From an uncultured Amylibacter sp. (GTDB taxonomy: Bacteria; Pseudomonadota; Alphaproteobacteria; Rhodobacterales; Rhodobacteraceae): 64,000 nt of DNA. Under the pieces are notes generated by a model. The model was given only the letters and a program-made list of their open reading frames with translations, was not told where the DNA came from and made no database searches. Shown here one piece after another: positions 37,448 to 48,188 of this stretch; position 1 is the first letter of the stretch; every line of letters starts with the position of its first letter. Both the position numbers and the translations under genes were made by a program. The DNA lies in assembly GCA_959347345.1 (NCBI GenBank), contig OY365738.1:186001-250000 (forward strand), in the 5' to 3' direction.

Positions 37448-38583
37448 TAGTGTGCCTTTTCATTTGTGTGATGGGTGTGGGTGGGTGCGTTAAAACGCGG
37501 GATGGTTGGGGCAGGGGGCGTGTGGCTAGGATTAGAGCCACTGGTGTTATTATTAGCGTTATTATTAACACCATTCACCGCGACATTTGGCACGATTTCC
37601 ATCATAACCCCCGCGTTTTGCACCGCGAGTGTATCCAACGCCAACCCCGCCTCTCGCGTGGCTTCAAACCCCGCAACATCGCCCGAAATCAGACGCACGA
37701 CATGCATGCCCTCGCGTGCCGATTTTATCGCCGTTTGCGTTATTTCTTTGGGGCTGTCCACGCCCAGCCGACCCGTGGGGATGACCAGAGCCTCCCGCCT
37801 TGCCAGTTCCAAAAACTCCGAGCCCACCAAGGCATCGTAAATCACAACATCCGCGTCATGTAATATAGTGTGGGCTTTCAGCGTCAGCATCTCTGCCGTG
37901 TTATTGCCCGTTCCCATAATCCAAATCGCACCTTGCGTGGCGGGCGTATCCGCCATAGTTTGCTGGTACAAACGGCGCAATTCCGCCAAAACCGCCCGCG
38001 CCCCGCCCGCGCGATAGGCCGCCACCCCCGCGCCCGAATAAAACTGCGACCAGAAGGCGCGGCGTTTGCGTCCATGGGGCAGGTTTGCCGCGGTTTTGCG
38101 GAAATTTTGGGCTATCCGCGTGATGGGGCCGAGTTCGGTGGGCAGTGTGTCTTCCAGTTGTTTTTTTATCTGCCGAGCCAGCACGGGGGCTGCGCCTTCC
38201 GTGCCTATGGCTATGGTCAGGGGGGCGCGATCAACCATCGCAGGGGTGATGAAATCGCTGTTTTGCAGGTCATCGACTACGTTCGTTAAAACCCCGATTT
38301 TATGGGCGAGGGCAAGGGCGCGGAGGTCTTCGGTTTCATCATCATTGGCGCAATAAAACAGCTTGGCGGGTTTTATGTCGGTTTGGCGGATTTGCCGTTC
38401 AATCAGGGATAATTTGCCCGCCCGCGCCCAGCTTTGGATGAGCCTATCGGGGTTCGTGCCATAGACAAAAATCCGTGCGTTGGTTTTGAGCAGTAGGCGG
38501 AGTTTCGCCACGGCGGTTTCCCCCGCGCCCGAAATTACGACGGTTTGGCTATCCAAATCCAGATAAATGGGGAAGTGGCGCAT
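37447..38583 (-). CDS. cysG: Siroheme synthase with degenerate methyltransferase domain
   Basis: A 378-residue protein. Residues 1-215 are a complete precorrin-2 dehydrogenase/ferrochelatase module (VVISGAGETAVAKLRLLL, FYCANDDE, TNVVDD, LTIAIGTEGAAPVLARQIKKQLE). Residues about 218-335 resemble only the first half of the uroporphyrinogen III methyltransferase domain (LTLKAHTILHDADVVIYDALV, EFLELARREA), with the SAM glycine loop changed to GTGNNTAE and GGDPFIFGRGG replaced by SGDVAGFEATREAG. The tail is Asn/Pro/His-rich. Dehydrogenase and chelatase functions are likely intact; methylation would need another enzyme. Confidence 0.85.
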   Translation of the reverse strand: MRHFPIYLDLDSQTVVISGAGETAVAKLRLLLKTNARIFVYGTNPDRLIQSWARAGKLSLIERQIRQTDIKPAKLFYCANDDETEDLRALALAHKIGVLTNVVDDLQNSDFITPAMVDRAPLTIAIGTEGAAPVLARQIKKQLEDTLPTELGPITRIAQNFRKTAANLPHGRKRRAFWSQFYSGAGVAAYRAGGARAVLAELRRLYQQTMADTPATQGAIWIMGTGNNTAEMLTLKAHTILHDADVVIYDALVGSEFLELARREALVIPTGRLGVDSPKEITQTAIKSAREGMHVVRLISGDVAGFEATREAGLALDTLAVQNAGVMMEIVPNVAVNGVNNNANNNTSGSNPSHTPPAPTIPRFNAPTHTHHTNEKAH

Positions 38584-38681
38584 TTTGGAGTGTCCTTTTT
38601 GGGGGCTTTTTGTGGTTTTTACAAATCTTATCCCCCTATTTACACATATTTGGATAATTTTCCACCCTAGCCCTTGTGTTT

Positions 38682-38710
38682 TTGGTAAAAAGGGGAATAT
38701 ATTCTAATAA
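38682..38710 (+). promoter_or_regulatory. Candidate sigma-70 promoter of the Lrp-family gene
   Basis: TTGGTA and TAATAA separated by 17 bases, ending 47 bases before the start codon of the Lrp/AsnC gene, in the divergent gap with cysG. Match is fair, not perfect. Confidence 0.4.
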
Positions 38711-38757
38711 ATCGGTTTAACCCGTGTGTTTGTCTTAATAATGGAAAGGATTCAAAA

Positions 38758-39219
38758 ATGGCAGTCGCTTTGGATGCGTTGGATAGGAAAATTCTTGCTC
38801 AGCTGCAAAAAGACGCGAGCGTATCGTTGGAAACGGTCGCCGTGGCGGTGGGTTCGTCCAAAACCCCCGTGTGGAATCGGATTAAAAAGCTGCGCAAACG
38901 CGGGGTGATAAAGCAGAATACGGTGATTTTGGATCCAGAAAAGCTGGGGTTAGATGCGTGTTTTTTCGTGTTAATTCGCACGTCTGAGCATGAAAAAGAC
39001 TGGCAGGATAGGTTTTTGCGGACATTGCAGGTGCGGCCAGAGGTGTTAGAGGCGCATCGTTTGGCGGGTGAAATTGATTATATTTTAAAGCTGCGGGTGG
39101 CGAATGCCAAGGCGTATGATGTGTTTTATCAGGCGTTAATACAGGATGTACGGATTTTTAATGTGACAGCGTTGTTGTCTATGGAAGAGATTAAATCGAC
39201 GAGTTTGTTGCCCGTTTGA
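38758..39219 (+). CDS. Lrp/AsnC family transcriptional regulator
   Basis: A 153-residue regulator: N-terminal winged helix (LDALDRKILAQLQKDASVSLETVAVAVGSSKTPVWNRIKKLRKRGVI-type) and C-terminal RAM ligand-binding domain (VLEAHRLAGEIDYILKLRVAN). AAAGGA precedes the ATG. It is divergent from the cysG-cysI operon with a 174-base gap; such a regulator beside this operon is common in Alphaproteobacteria, so control of sulfite reduction is likely, inferred from position. Confidence 0.88.
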   Translation: MAVALDALDRKILAQLQKDASVSLETVAVAVGSSKTPVWNRIKKLRKRGVIKQNTVILDPEKLGLDACFFVLIRTSEHEKDWQDRFLRTLQVRPEVLEAHRLAGEIDYILKLRVANAKAYDVFYQALIQDVRIFNVTALLSMEEIKSTSLLPV

Positions 39220-39545
39220 GTGAATTGTGAATGGTGAATTATGAATTGTGAATGATTGGTTATTAGGGATTGGGGGTTGGTTATGAGAGGTTAAGAGCGG
39301 AGGTTTTTTGTTGCGCCCTCACTGCGTTCGGTTGCCCGCCCGCCCACCCCTCCTGCGGAGAGCTGGACGGGTTTTTTTGGCTGGGGCTTGGCTCAGCGTC
39401 TTGTATATAGTCTAAATAAATTTATGATATATCTATCGTCTTGAAACCAAAGGGCTTTTGGCATGCTCCCGCGAAGCGGGGGCTACGCACAAAAGACCAT
39501 GCTGGTCGGTATCGCGCAAGCGATTACGAAGACCCGCAAGGGCTA
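39220..39545 (-). repeat. Dispersed hairpin element, copy 3 (reverse orientation) with left array
   Basis: 39220-39258 is a TGAATTGT/GAATTATG array directly after the Lrp-family gene. 39255-39545 is an inverted element copy of the shorter subtype: GAGGTTTTTTGTTGCGCCCTC end, GC-rich hairpin, GCTCAGCGTCTTGTATATAG block, the main hairpin at 39455-39495 (CTCCCGC/GCGGGGG), GACCATGCTGGTC and AGACCCGCAAGGGCT. The gap lies between two convergent genes. No right-hand array is present. Confidence 0.85.
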
Positions 39546-39579
39546 ATCCGCCCTTACATTCATTTATGGTGCAAAACTT

Positions 39580-40752
39580 TTATACAAGACCATCAATTCG
39601 TTTCATGGCACGTTTGATAAGGGATTTCATCGCTCGTTTGTGCGTAATTTTGAAGCACGAACCACAAAGCAAGTGAAATTTCTCATAATAATCACCATCA
39701 TCTTTGCCTTTAGGTATAATATGGCTAATGGTAGGAGATTCAGAGTTAAGGCTGGCAAAATCTTTTCCACACCCGATACAGTGCCCTGATTGGCGTTTAA
39801 GTAATCGTGACCTCATCTCTGTTATAGGCTCTACTATTTTAACATCGGCTCGTTGAGGCGGCTTATCGCTCTGTATAAAATCCTTCTTCAGCTTAGCATC
39901 CTTCAATCGTTCCGCTAATAAATCTCCTATTTGTGGTTCTATATCAATGCCAATCCATTGCCTCTCCAGCTTTTGCGCCATGACACAAGCTGTCGCTCCG
40001 CCACAAAAGGGGTCAAGAACAATATCACCTTTATTACTGCTCCCCTTGATAATGCGTTCCAACAGTTTAAGCGGTTTTTGCGTGGGATAGCCCGTATATT
40101 CTTTTGACATATTATTGACGGCGTTTAGATCTTCCCAAACATCACGTAGAAGAACATCGGCATAAAGCCGTCCATCCTTGTCAACTTTGGGATTAAAAAA
40201 CGCTTTCTTATAATAAATCCGTTCTTTCATCGCATTATGCTTATATTTGGGCTTAGCATAAAATAGGATAGTATCGTGTTTGCGCGACCAGTGGTTTTTG
40301 CCTGCCCCGCCCGTACGATAACCCCAAATAATTTCATTTTTGAAACCCTTTTTGCCAAAAATTTCGTCCATTATAATTTTCAAATAATGGCTGGCAGTTG
40401 GGTCGCAGTGCAGGTATATGCAACCTGTGGGTTTTAATACATTATACATTTGAATAATTCGTGTAGTCATATAGACACAATACGCCATCATGGGTTCGCC
40501 TTGAATCAGCCCTGCTGCCGAAAGATACTTCACTAATTTTGGATAGTGGCATAAACTATCCAAACATTCGCTATCCACGTCTGCCCAGCTCCATATATCC
40601 TTGAACTTTGCATCTGCTGCGGCACTATTTTTTGCTCCTGAATACAGTTTTTTAGAATTAAACGGCGGGTCTAGGTAAATCAAATCCACCGATTCGCTGT
40701 TCATTCCGTTCAGAATATACAGATTATCGCCTGTGTATAGTGTATTTTCCAT
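39580..40752 (-). CDS. DNA methyltransferase (beta class) with C-terminal HNH-like zinc domain
   Basis: A 390-residue site-specific DNA methyltransferase: motif IV DPPF (residues about 28-31, IYLDPPFNSKK) precedes motif I (VLDPFCGGATACVMAQKL), the order of beta-class N6-adenine/N4-cytosine enzymes. Residues about 315-380 form an HNH-like zinc module, CIGCGKDF ... SHIIPKGKDDG ... LLCGSCFKITHK, with both Cys pairs but without the asparagines of active HNH nucleases, so it may only bind DNA. The gene starts three bases after the aspC stop and is much richer in A+T than its neighbours, a sign of transfer. No restriction gene is adjacent. Confidence 0.85.
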   Translation of the reverse strand: MENTLYTGDNLYILNGMNSESVDLIYLDPPFNSKKLYSGAKNSAAADAKFKDIWSWADVDSECLDSLCHYPKLVKYLSAAGLIQGEPMMAYCVYMTTRIIQMYNVLKPTGCIYLHCDPTASHYLKIIMDEIFGKKGFKNEIIWGYRTGGAGKNHWSRKHDTILFYAKPKYKHNAMKERIYYKKAFFNPKVDKDGRLYADVLLRDVWEDLNAVNNMSKEYTGYPTQKPLKLLERIIKGSSNKGDIVLDPFCGGATACVMAQKLERQWIGIDIEPQIGDLLAERLKDAKLKKDFIQSDKPPQRADVKIVEPITEMRSRLLKRQSGHCIGCGKDFASLNSESPTISHIIPKGKDDGDYYEKFHLLCGSCFKITHKRAMKSLIKRAMKRIDGLV

Positions 40753-40755
40753 CGC

Positions 40756-42027
<1,272 letters not shown>

Positions 42028-42168
42028 TTATGTGGGGTTTTATGTGGGGAATTTAGATAGGGGCTGGTCTTTCGGGTTGGGTTTTTGTAAAATGATTTTG
42101 CCTAAATTACAAGACAAAAATGGCAAAAATTTACCGCCAAATCCACACACCCGAAAAGCCACGCAAAA

Positions 42169-42432
42169 ATGACAGTATCAGAGACCCATGAAACCCGTAT
42201 CAAACGTCTATCCATCCAATCCAAACGGCGCGGGTTGCAAGAGATGGATTTACTGCTGGGACGCTTTGCTGACTTGGCTTTGCGGGGGTTGGACGCGCCC
42301 GAATTAACCCAATATGAAGCCTTGATTAACGAACCCGACACGGATATTTTTAACTGGATAAAAGCCCCGCAGACGACCCCGCCCCGTCACTCCGTCATGG
42401 TTGTGAAAATCCGTGAAACCTTACACTTATAG
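42169..42432 (+). CDS. sdhE: Succinate dehydrogenase assembly factor SdhE
   Basis: An 87-residue protein with the family signature RRGLQEMDLLLGRFAD (RGxxExD) and DIFNWI near the C-terminus. SdhE (SdhAF2 type) promotes covalent attachment of FAD to SdhA. The gene stands alone between the divergent aspC and the downstream MarR-type gene; no strong ribosome site is seen. Confidence 0.9.
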   Translation: MTVSETHETRIKRLSIQSKRRGLQEMDLLLGRFADLALRGLDAPELTQYEALINEPDTDIFNWIKAPQTTPPRHSVMVVKIRETLHL

Positions 42433-42587
42433 GATAATTTATTACAGGCTTTCACGCAAGAATAATATGATTTTGCACGATAAAACGCCAAAATAGCGGA
42501 TAATTCGTAAGAAAAAATAACTCTGTTAATGACTTGTTATGAATTTGCCGTGCATAAACGACCCATTCTTAACAGGAAGGGAACAGA

Positions 42588-43160
42588 ATGACTATCGAGC
42601 AATCAGCGCAATCAATAGCGCACGATACAAACACACCGCAGGCAATAGGCATGCACAATAACGAGATGCCGCAAGCGGCGAATGGGGCGACTGCTCCGCA
42701 AGGGTTTCTGGGTGATTATCTGGAAACGCTGGTAATGGTGGAGCGTTTGCATCGCCTATTACTGGACGTCGTCAAGGACGAATTTGAACGGTTAAAGATT
42801 TTGGATATTAACTCTGTCCAAGCCTTGCTGCTGTTTAATATCGGTGAAAACGAAGTGACTGCCGGCGAATTAAAGGCGCGGGGGTATTATCAAGGCTCTA
42901 ACGTGTCGTATAATTTGAAGAAACTGGTGGAGACGGGGTATATGCATCATAAAAAATGCGATGTAGACCGTCGGGCTGTGCGGGTGAAACTGACCGATAA
43001 AGGGCAGGAATTACGCGCGCTGGTGTCCCAGTTGTTTGAGCGGCATGCCGATGGGATGCGCGAATCGGAGGTTTTGAATGAAACTATTTTATCCAATATG
43101 ATAGGGGTGTTGCGCCGGTTAGAGCGGTATTGGACGGATCAAATTCGGTATATTTATTGA
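42588..43160 (+). CDS. MarR/LdtR-type winged-helix regulator
   Basis: A 190-residue regulator of the LdtR subgroup of MarR proteins, conserved in Alphaproteobacteria: MVERLHRLLLDVVKDEFERLKILDINSVQALLLFNIG, then the recognition region ELKARGYYQGSNVSYNLKKLVETGYMHH and the wing DRRAVRVKLTDKG. An unstructured N-terminal 40 residues precede this. Relatives control cell-wall L,D-transpeptidase and stress genes. AGGAAGGGAAC before the ATG and a strong terminator after the stop mark it as a single transcription unit. Confidence 0.85.
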   Translation: MTIEQSAQSIAHDTNTPQAIGMHNNEMPQAANGATAPQGFLGDYLETLVMVERLHRLLLDVVKDEFERLKILDINSVQALLLFNIGENEVTAGELKARGYYQGSNVSYNLKKLVETGYMHHKKCDVDRRAVRVKLTDKGQELRALVSQLFERHADGMRESEVLNETILSNMIGVLRRLERYWTDQIRYIY

Positions 43161-43208
43161 TTTTTGAGGCTTATTGAATAATTGCGAAAAAACCACAGAG
43201 AAAACATG

Positions 43209-43243
43209 AAAAGGGGGGTTGCTGAGGCGGTCCCCCTTTTTTT
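43209..43243 (+). terminator. Terminator after the LdtR-like gene
   Basis: AAAAGGGGG and CCCCCTTTTTTT arms around a 15-base loop, ending in seven T. It runs directly into the left heptamer array of the next repeat region. Confidence 0.88.
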
Positions 43244-43281
43244 AGTTGTTAGTTGTTAGTTGTTAGTTGTTAGTTATTAGT
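43243..43281. repeat. Heptamer array (TTAGTTG)n, left arm
   Basis: Five TTAGTTG/TTAGTTA units starting in the T run of the LdtR terminator and leading into element copy 4. Confidence 0.9.
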
Positions 43282-43563
43282 GATGCCCTTCGGGTCTTCG
43301 TCATCGCTTGCGCGAGTGCCGACCAGCATGGTCTTTTGTGCGTAGCCCCCGCTTCGCGGGAGCATGCCAAAAGCCCTTGGGTTTCAAGACGATAGTTATT
43401 TCTTAAATTTATTTAGACTATATACAAGACGCTGAGCCAAACCCTAACCAAAAAAATCCGTCCAGCTCTCCGCAGGAGGGGTGGGCGGGCGGGCAACCGA
43501 ACGAAGTGAGGGCGCAACAAAAAAACCTCTATCCTTAACTCCTAATAACAAACCCCCAATCCC
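43282..43563 (+). repeat. Dispersed hairpin element, copy 4 (short subtype)
   Basis: Same order as the full element but the block from GGAATAACAAG to TTTGCAAAGAATAC is absent and replaced by ACTATATACAAGACGCTGAG. The main hairpin has inner stem CCCCCGC/GCGGGAG; the tail hairpin is CTCTCCGCAGGAG; the optional GGGGCTTGCCCC palindrome is missing. It lies between the LdtR-like gene and hemA. Confidence 0.88.
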
Positions 43564-43661
43564 TAATAATAACTAATAACTAATAACTAATAACTAATAA
43601 CTAATAACTAATAACTAATAACTAATAACTAATAACTAATAACTAACAACTAATAACTAAA
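43564..43661. repeat. Heptamer array (TAACTAA)n, right arm
   Basis: About fourteen TAACTAA/CAACTAA units, the reverse complement of the left arm, upstream of hemA. 43662-43740 is A/C-rich with no recognised signal. Confidence 0.9.
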
Positions 43662-43740
43662 CTTTACAATTCCCCCAACCCCGTGCTAACACCCCCCTAA
43701 AATAAATCCAACCCACAATCCCCACCACACGAGCGCGCCG

Positions 43741-44973
43741 ATGCAAAAGACCGATTACACCACGCAAATTGAACAAGCACTGGATAAAGTGCGCGACGAA
43801 GGGCGGTACCGCACCTTTCACGATGTTTGCCGAATCAGCACCGATTTCCCCCGCGCTTGGTGGCAAGATGCGAACGGACAACGCAAACAAATCACGATAT
43901 GGTGCAGTAACGATTATCTGGGCATGGGGCAACATCCTACGGTTCTGGACGCTATGCATACCGCGCTGGATACGGCGGGTGCTGGCTCTGGCGGGACGCG
44001 CAATATCGGCGGTTCCACGATTTATCACAAGGAATTAGAGGTCGAACTGGCGGATTTGCATAACAAACCTGCCGCGTTGCTTTTTACCTCGGCTTTTAAT
44101 GCGAACGAGGCGGCGCTGTCCGCATTATCGCGCCTATTGCCCGGATTAATAGTGTTCTCGGACGCTTTGAACCACGCGTCTATGATTGCTGGCATAGCCC
44201 ACGGCAAGGCCGAAAAGCACATATTCGCCCACAATGATGTCGCCGATTTGCGCAGGTTGCTGGAAACCGCGCCCAAAGACGCGCCCAAATTAATCGCCTT
44301 TGAATCGCTGTATTCCATGGACGGGGATTTCGCCCCGATTGCCGAGATTTGCGATTTGGCGGATGAGTTTAACGCGATGACTTATGTTGATGAAGTCCAT
44401 GCCGTCGGCATGTATGGCGCGACTGGGGCAGGGGTTTTGGAGCATTTGGGCCTGGCACATCGCGTGGATATTATCAACGGGACACTGGCGAAAGCCTTCG
44501 GTGTTATGGGCGGATATATCGCGGGGGACGCGGGACTGGTGGATGCCGTGCGTTCCTTCGCGCCCGCGTTTATTTTCACAACCTCCCTACCGCCAGCCGT
44601 GGCGAGCGGGGCATGTGCTTCGGTTCGTTGGGTGAAAGCTCATCCCGAATTACGGGCGGCGCATCGCGATGTCGCGGCCGCGTTAAAGGCGCGGTTTCGC
44701 GCGTTGGATTTGCCGTTTCAGGATTATGGAAGCCATATTGTGCCTGTTCATATCGGCAATCCAGTCAAGTGCAAAATGCTGTCGGATGCGTTGTTAAATG
44801 ATTTTGGAATTTACGTGCAGGCTATTAATTTCCCCACCGTGCCAAGGGGGGAAGAACGGTTGCGATTTACTCCGTCCCCCGTGCATACCCAAGAGATGAT
44901 TAACGATTTGGTCAGCGCGATGGATTCGCTGTGGTCGCAGTGTGAGTTAAATCGGGTGAAAATGGTAGGCTAG
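43741..44973 (+). CDS. hemA: 5-aminolevulinate synthase (C4 pathway)
   Basis: A 410-residue PLP enzyme condensing glycine and succinyl-CoA, the first step of haem and corrin synthesis in Alphaproteobacteria. Seen: [27 protein letters not shown] (glycine-rich), [11 protein letters not shown] and the PLP lysine in [15 protein letters not shown]. Length is normal. No ribosome site is evident upstream, where the sequence is C-rich. The TAG stop is the first part of the next heptamer array. Confidence 0.95.
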   Translation: MQKTDYTTQIEQALDKVRDEGRYRTFHDVCRISTDFPRAWWQDANGQRKQITIWCSNDYLGMGQHPTVLDAMHTALDTAGAGSGGTRNIGGSTIYHKELEVELADLHNKPAALLFTSAFNANEAALSALSRLLPGLIVFSDALNHASMIAGIAHGKAEKHIFAHNDVADLRRLLETAPKDAPKLIAFESLYSMDGDFAPIAEICDLADEFNAMTYVDEVHAVGMYGATGAGVLEHLGLAHRVDIINGTLAKAFGVMGGYIAGDAGLVDAVRSFAPAFIFTTSLPPAVASGACASVRWVKAHPELRAAHRDVAAALKARFRALDLPFQDYGSHIVPVHIGNPVKCKMLSDALLNDFGIYVQAINFPTVPRGEERLRFTPSPVHTQEMINDLVSAMDSLWSQCELNRVKMVG

Positions 44974-45010
44974 TTGTTAGTTATTAGTTATTAGTTATTA
45001 GTTGTTTTAG
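44971..45010. repeat. Heptamer array (TTAGTTA)n starting in the hemA stop
   Basis: TAGTTGTTAGTTATTAGTTA-type units beginning with the TAG stop codon of hemA and leading into element copy 5. Confidence 0.88.
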
Positions 45011-45360
45011 CCCTTGCGGGTCTTCGTAATCGCTTGCGCGATACCGACCAGCTCCAAGCGAGGGCGTGGTCTTTTGTGCGTAGCCCCCACTTCGTGGAGG
45101 CATGCCAAAAGCCCTTTGGTTTCAAGACTATAGATTCTCTATAAATTTATTATCTGGAATAACAAGACGTTAGATTGGATTATTTGCAAAGAATACTTGG
45201 GAAGTGGTGATAGGTTTGCTCTAAATTTATTTAGGCTGTGCCTAGATGCTGGGATAGGCTTTAGCCATAAAAACCCGTCCGCCCAAGCCTCGCAGAGGGG
45301 TGGGCGGGCGGGAAGCCCGAACAAGAGGGCTTGCCCCGAAGTGAGGGCGCAAGAAAAGAA
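45011..45360 (+). repeat. Dispersed hairpin element, copy 5 (long subtype)
   Basis: Long-subtype copy: CCCTTGCGGG start, ATCGCTTGCGCGAT palindrome, a GACCAGC...GTGGTC hairpin with a CTCCAAGCGAGGGC insert, the main hairpin with inner stem CCCCAC/GTGGAG, GGAATAACAAGACG, TTTGCAAAGAATACTTGGGA, TAGGCTGTGCCTA and the GC-rich hairpin CCGCCCA/TGGGCGG. It lies between hemA and the RodZ-like gene. Confidence 0.88.
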
Positions 45361-45395
45361 TCACTAATAACTAACAACTAATAACTAATAACTAA
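45361..45395. repeat. Heptamer array (TAACTAA)n, right arm
   Basis: Five inverted units closing the region that began at the hemA stop. The following 45396-45610 is A+T-rich, the likely promoter region of the RodZ-like gene, with no motif I can name confidently. Confidence 0.85.
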
Positions 45396-45610
45396 AAGAG
45401 TCCACAATTAAAACACGATTCGCCAAATTACGCCCAATAACGCCCCATTTCTTCTAAAAAACCCACTTTTTAATCAAATTTACCTACATTTTTCCCTTTT
45501 CCTTTTATTTACTTTACCCTAACTATTTGCTTTATTGATGAATCCGTGTTAATAGTGCGGTTGTAAATTTTAATATTGGGGAACTACCCCGATGGTAAGG
45601 CTATGTGGAT

Positions 45611-47026
45611 ATGACAGATTCTGTCCAGTCTGAACAAGATATAAACCCGCTGGACATTTGCGGTTTTGACGATTTTCCCTTGCTTCTGGGCGATATTATG
45701 CGGGGGGAACGGGCGACTCTGGGCAAAAGTTTGGAACAGGCGGCGGCAGAGATTAAAATCCGCGAACCCCTGCTACAAGCGATTGAAAGCTGCGATACAA
45801 CCGCCTTTGCCAGCCCTAGTTTTATTTCGGGAAATGTGCGTTCTTACGCAACCTATCTTGGGCTTGATCCAGAGGCTTGCTTTGATAAATTCTGCCAAGA
45901 GAGCGGATTTGCCGGTGTTCATGCCGGGCTGGAAGGCAAGAAAAAGAAAAAACCCGCCACGCCCGCCACGGATAAAACCACTGGCATTTACCTGCATCCC
46001 ACCGATGATATAGAGCCTCCGATTGCCAAGCAAAAGGGCGCGAATGCCCCCGCCAAAGGCGCGAACAGCAAGGCCGATGATGCTATGAACGGTATAATGA
46101 GCAGTGCAACCGCGACCCCCGACACCGCCACCACCACCGTGCATACCATCCCCACCAATGTCCCTCCAGCACGTAGTATATCCCAGCAAACCCTTGTTTT
46201 CCAATCCAAAAGCGTTGATAACGGCCGTCTAGCCGTCTTTAATAACCAGATTTCGCCCTCTGGCGTTGCCTCCATTTTTGTCCTGCTGACATTGATAATC
46301 GCGCTTGGCTATGGCGGATGGGTTGTGTTGCAAGAGGTGCAAAGAGTGCAATTCACTCCCCCCGATGAAAACCCAACTGAAAACCCAACCGCATTGGCGC
46401 AAAGACAAGATACCATCAATTCCGCAGCCCCCACGGCTGGTCCAATCCACGCGCCCGATACCAGCCTATCCAGCCTTATCACTCCGCAGGATTTAGACAG
46501 AATTTACCGCCCGAAAGCCTTGGAAATCCCAAAACTGGTTGCCCGCGATGGTCCTATTTCCCTGATAAACCCGAACAATAACGGTATTTTTGCCACGGAA
46601 CGCCAAGCCCTCACCACTTTTGAAACTCCGCCTCAACCGCAAGTCATCATACCGCCCCCGCCTTTGCTGGATGTCGTGGCGTTGTACCCCGCGTGGATTC
46701 GCGTTACCCAAGCAACGGGCGAAGTCCTGTTTGAACGGCTATTAAAAGCGGGCGAACGTTATCGTGTGCCGATTGATGCGGTTGCACCGACCTTGCATGC
46801 GGGTAATGCGGGTGCGGTTTATTTGATGCTTGGCGATCAAGTCTTTGGCCCCATTGGCAAACAGGGGACTGTCGTGAATAAGGTGTCGCTTACGACTGCC
46901 TCTGTACCAGAGGTTTATCAGCCGACCACCAGCGTTGCCATTACTAATTTAGTGGAAAACAACCTGCTACCCCCCGTCAATCAAACAAAGGATGAATCAA
47001 CCTTCGTTGATAATATCCTTGAATAA
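45611..47026 (+). CDS. RodZ-like helix-turn-helix membrane protein
   Basis: A 471-residue protein with an N-terminal HTH_25 (Cro/C1-like) domain ([42 protein letters not shown]), a long disordered linker, one membrane helix at about residues 218-238 and a periplasmic DUF4115-like domain ([26 protein letters not shown]). RodZ links the MreB cytoskeleton to the cell-wall elongation machinery. ATG at 45611 is preferred over the GTG two codons upstream because TAAGG lies ten bases before it. It often precedes ispG, as here. Confidence 0.82.
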   Translation: MTDSVQSEQDINPLDICGFDDFPLLLGDIMRGERATLGKSLEQAAAEIKIREPLLQAIESCDTTAFASPSFISGNVRSYATYLGLDPEACFDKFCQESGFAGVHAGLEGKKKKKPATPATDKTTGIYLHPTDDIEPPIAKQKGANAPAKGANSKADDAMNGIMSSATATPDTATTTVHTIPTNVPPARSISQQTLVFQSKSVDNGRLAVFNNQISPSGVASIFVLLTLIIALGYGGWVVLQEVQRVQFTPPDENPTENPTALAQRQDTINSAAPTAGPIHAPDTSLSSLITPQDLDRIYRPKALEIPKLVARDGPISLINPNNNGIFATERQALTTFETPPQPQVIIPPPPLLDVVALYPAWIRVTQATGEVLFERLLKAGERYRVPIDAVAPTLHAGNAGAVYLMLGDQVFGPIGKQGTVVNKVSLTTASVPEVYQPTTSVAITNLVENNLLPPVNQTKDESTFVDNILE

Positions 47027-47051
47027 CGCAAGCGATAGAATACACAATTTT

Positions 47052-48188
47052 ATGTCTTTGCATGCCCTACGCCCTTGGCGACACATAGAAAGACGCAAAT
47101 CGCGCCAGATTAAAGTGGGTGATGTTGCGGTTGGCGGTGATGCCCCGATTACCGTGCAAACTATGACGAATACGCTGACGCATGATACCGCGGCGACCAT
47201 TCGTCAAATCCAATCCTGCGCCGATGCGGGCGCGGATATTATTCGGGTTAGTTGCCCTGATACGGACTCCACCGCCGCCCTGCCAGAGATTGTTCGCGCC
47301 AGCCCCGTTCCCCTAGTTGCCGATATTCATTTCCACTATAAACGCGCGATAGAGGCAGCGAATGCGGGGGTTGCGGCGTTACGCCTGAACCCCGGTAATA
47401 TAGGCAGTCAATCGCGGATAAAAGAGGTGATAAAAGCCGCCAAAGACAACGGCTGTTCGATTCGTATTGGCGTGAATGCTGGGTCTTTGGAGCGCGATTT
47501 GCTAGATAAATATGGCGAGCCATGTCCCGAAGCTCTGGTGGAATCCGCGTTAAACCACATTCGCCTGCTGGAAGACAACGATTTTTTCGAATTCAAAGTG
47601 GCGGTGAAGGCTTCCGATGTGTTCCTTGCCACCGCCGCCTATCAGCAACTGGCGGAGGCGACGGATGCTCCGTTGCATTTGGGGATTACAGAGGCAGGGG
47701 GCGCGCACGCTGGCACGGTGAAATCCGCGATAGGGTTGGGCAGTTTGCTCTGGATGGGGATTGGCGATACCCTGCGCGTGTCGCTGTCCGCACCGCCCGA
47801 ACAAGAGGTCAAAGCAGGGTTTGAAATCCTTAAATCGCTGGGCTTGCGCCATCGCGGGGTGACGATTATTTCGTGTCCGTCATGCGCGCGTCAAGGGTTT
47901 GATGTGATAAAAACCGTGGCGATATTGGAGCAACGATTGGCGCATATTCACGCGCCGATAACCCTGTCTATTATGGGGTGTGTCGTCAATGGGCCGGGCG
48001 AAGCGACTATGACTGACCTCGGTTTCACAGGCGGGGGTGCGGGCGCGGGGATGGTTTATATTAACGGCGCACAGTCGCACAAATTATCCAACGATAAGAT
48101 GATTGATGAAATTGTCACGCGGGTAGAGGAACGCGCCCAAGACCCTATTTTTACCAAAGATTTAATTAAAAAGGCAACCCCCCTATGA
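47052..48188 (+). CDS. ispG: 4-hydroxy-3-methylbut-2-enyl diphosphate synthase
   Basis: A 378-residue 4Fe-4S enzyme of the MEP isoprenoid pathway: [36 protein letters not shown] start, [14 protein letters not shown], and cluster cysteines in [11 protein letters not shown] and [12 protein letters not shown] at 47052 ([15 protein letters not shown]) matches the usual alphaproteobacterial N-terminus; an upstream ATG at 46992 would overlap the RodZ-like gene by 35 bases and add 20 residues. The stop overlaps the prfA start (ATGA). Confidence 0.93.
   Translation: MSLHALRPWRHIERRKSRQIKVGDVAVGGDAPITVQTMTNTLTHDTAATIRQIQSCADAGADIIRVSCPDTDSTAALPEIVRASPVPLVADIHFHYKRAIEAANAGVAALRLNPGNIGSQSRIKEVIKAAKDNGCSIRIGVNAGSLERDLLDKYGEPCPEALVESALNHIRLLEDNDFFEFKVAVKASDVFLATAAYQQLAEATDAPLHLGITEAGGAHAGTVKSAIGLGSLLWMGIGDTLRVSLSAPPEQEVKAGFEILKSLGLRHRGVTIISCPSCARQGFDVIKTVAILEQRLAHIHAPITLSIMGCVVNGPGEATMTDLGFTGGGAGAGMVYINGAQSHKLSNDKMIDEIVTRVEERAQDPIFTKDLIKKATPL

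Noticed and set aside
39285..39545. Insertion sequence or MITE with target duplication
   Set aside because: No transposase, no clear terminal inverted repeats of the element itself and no target duplication visible; the inverted arms are the heptamer arrays.
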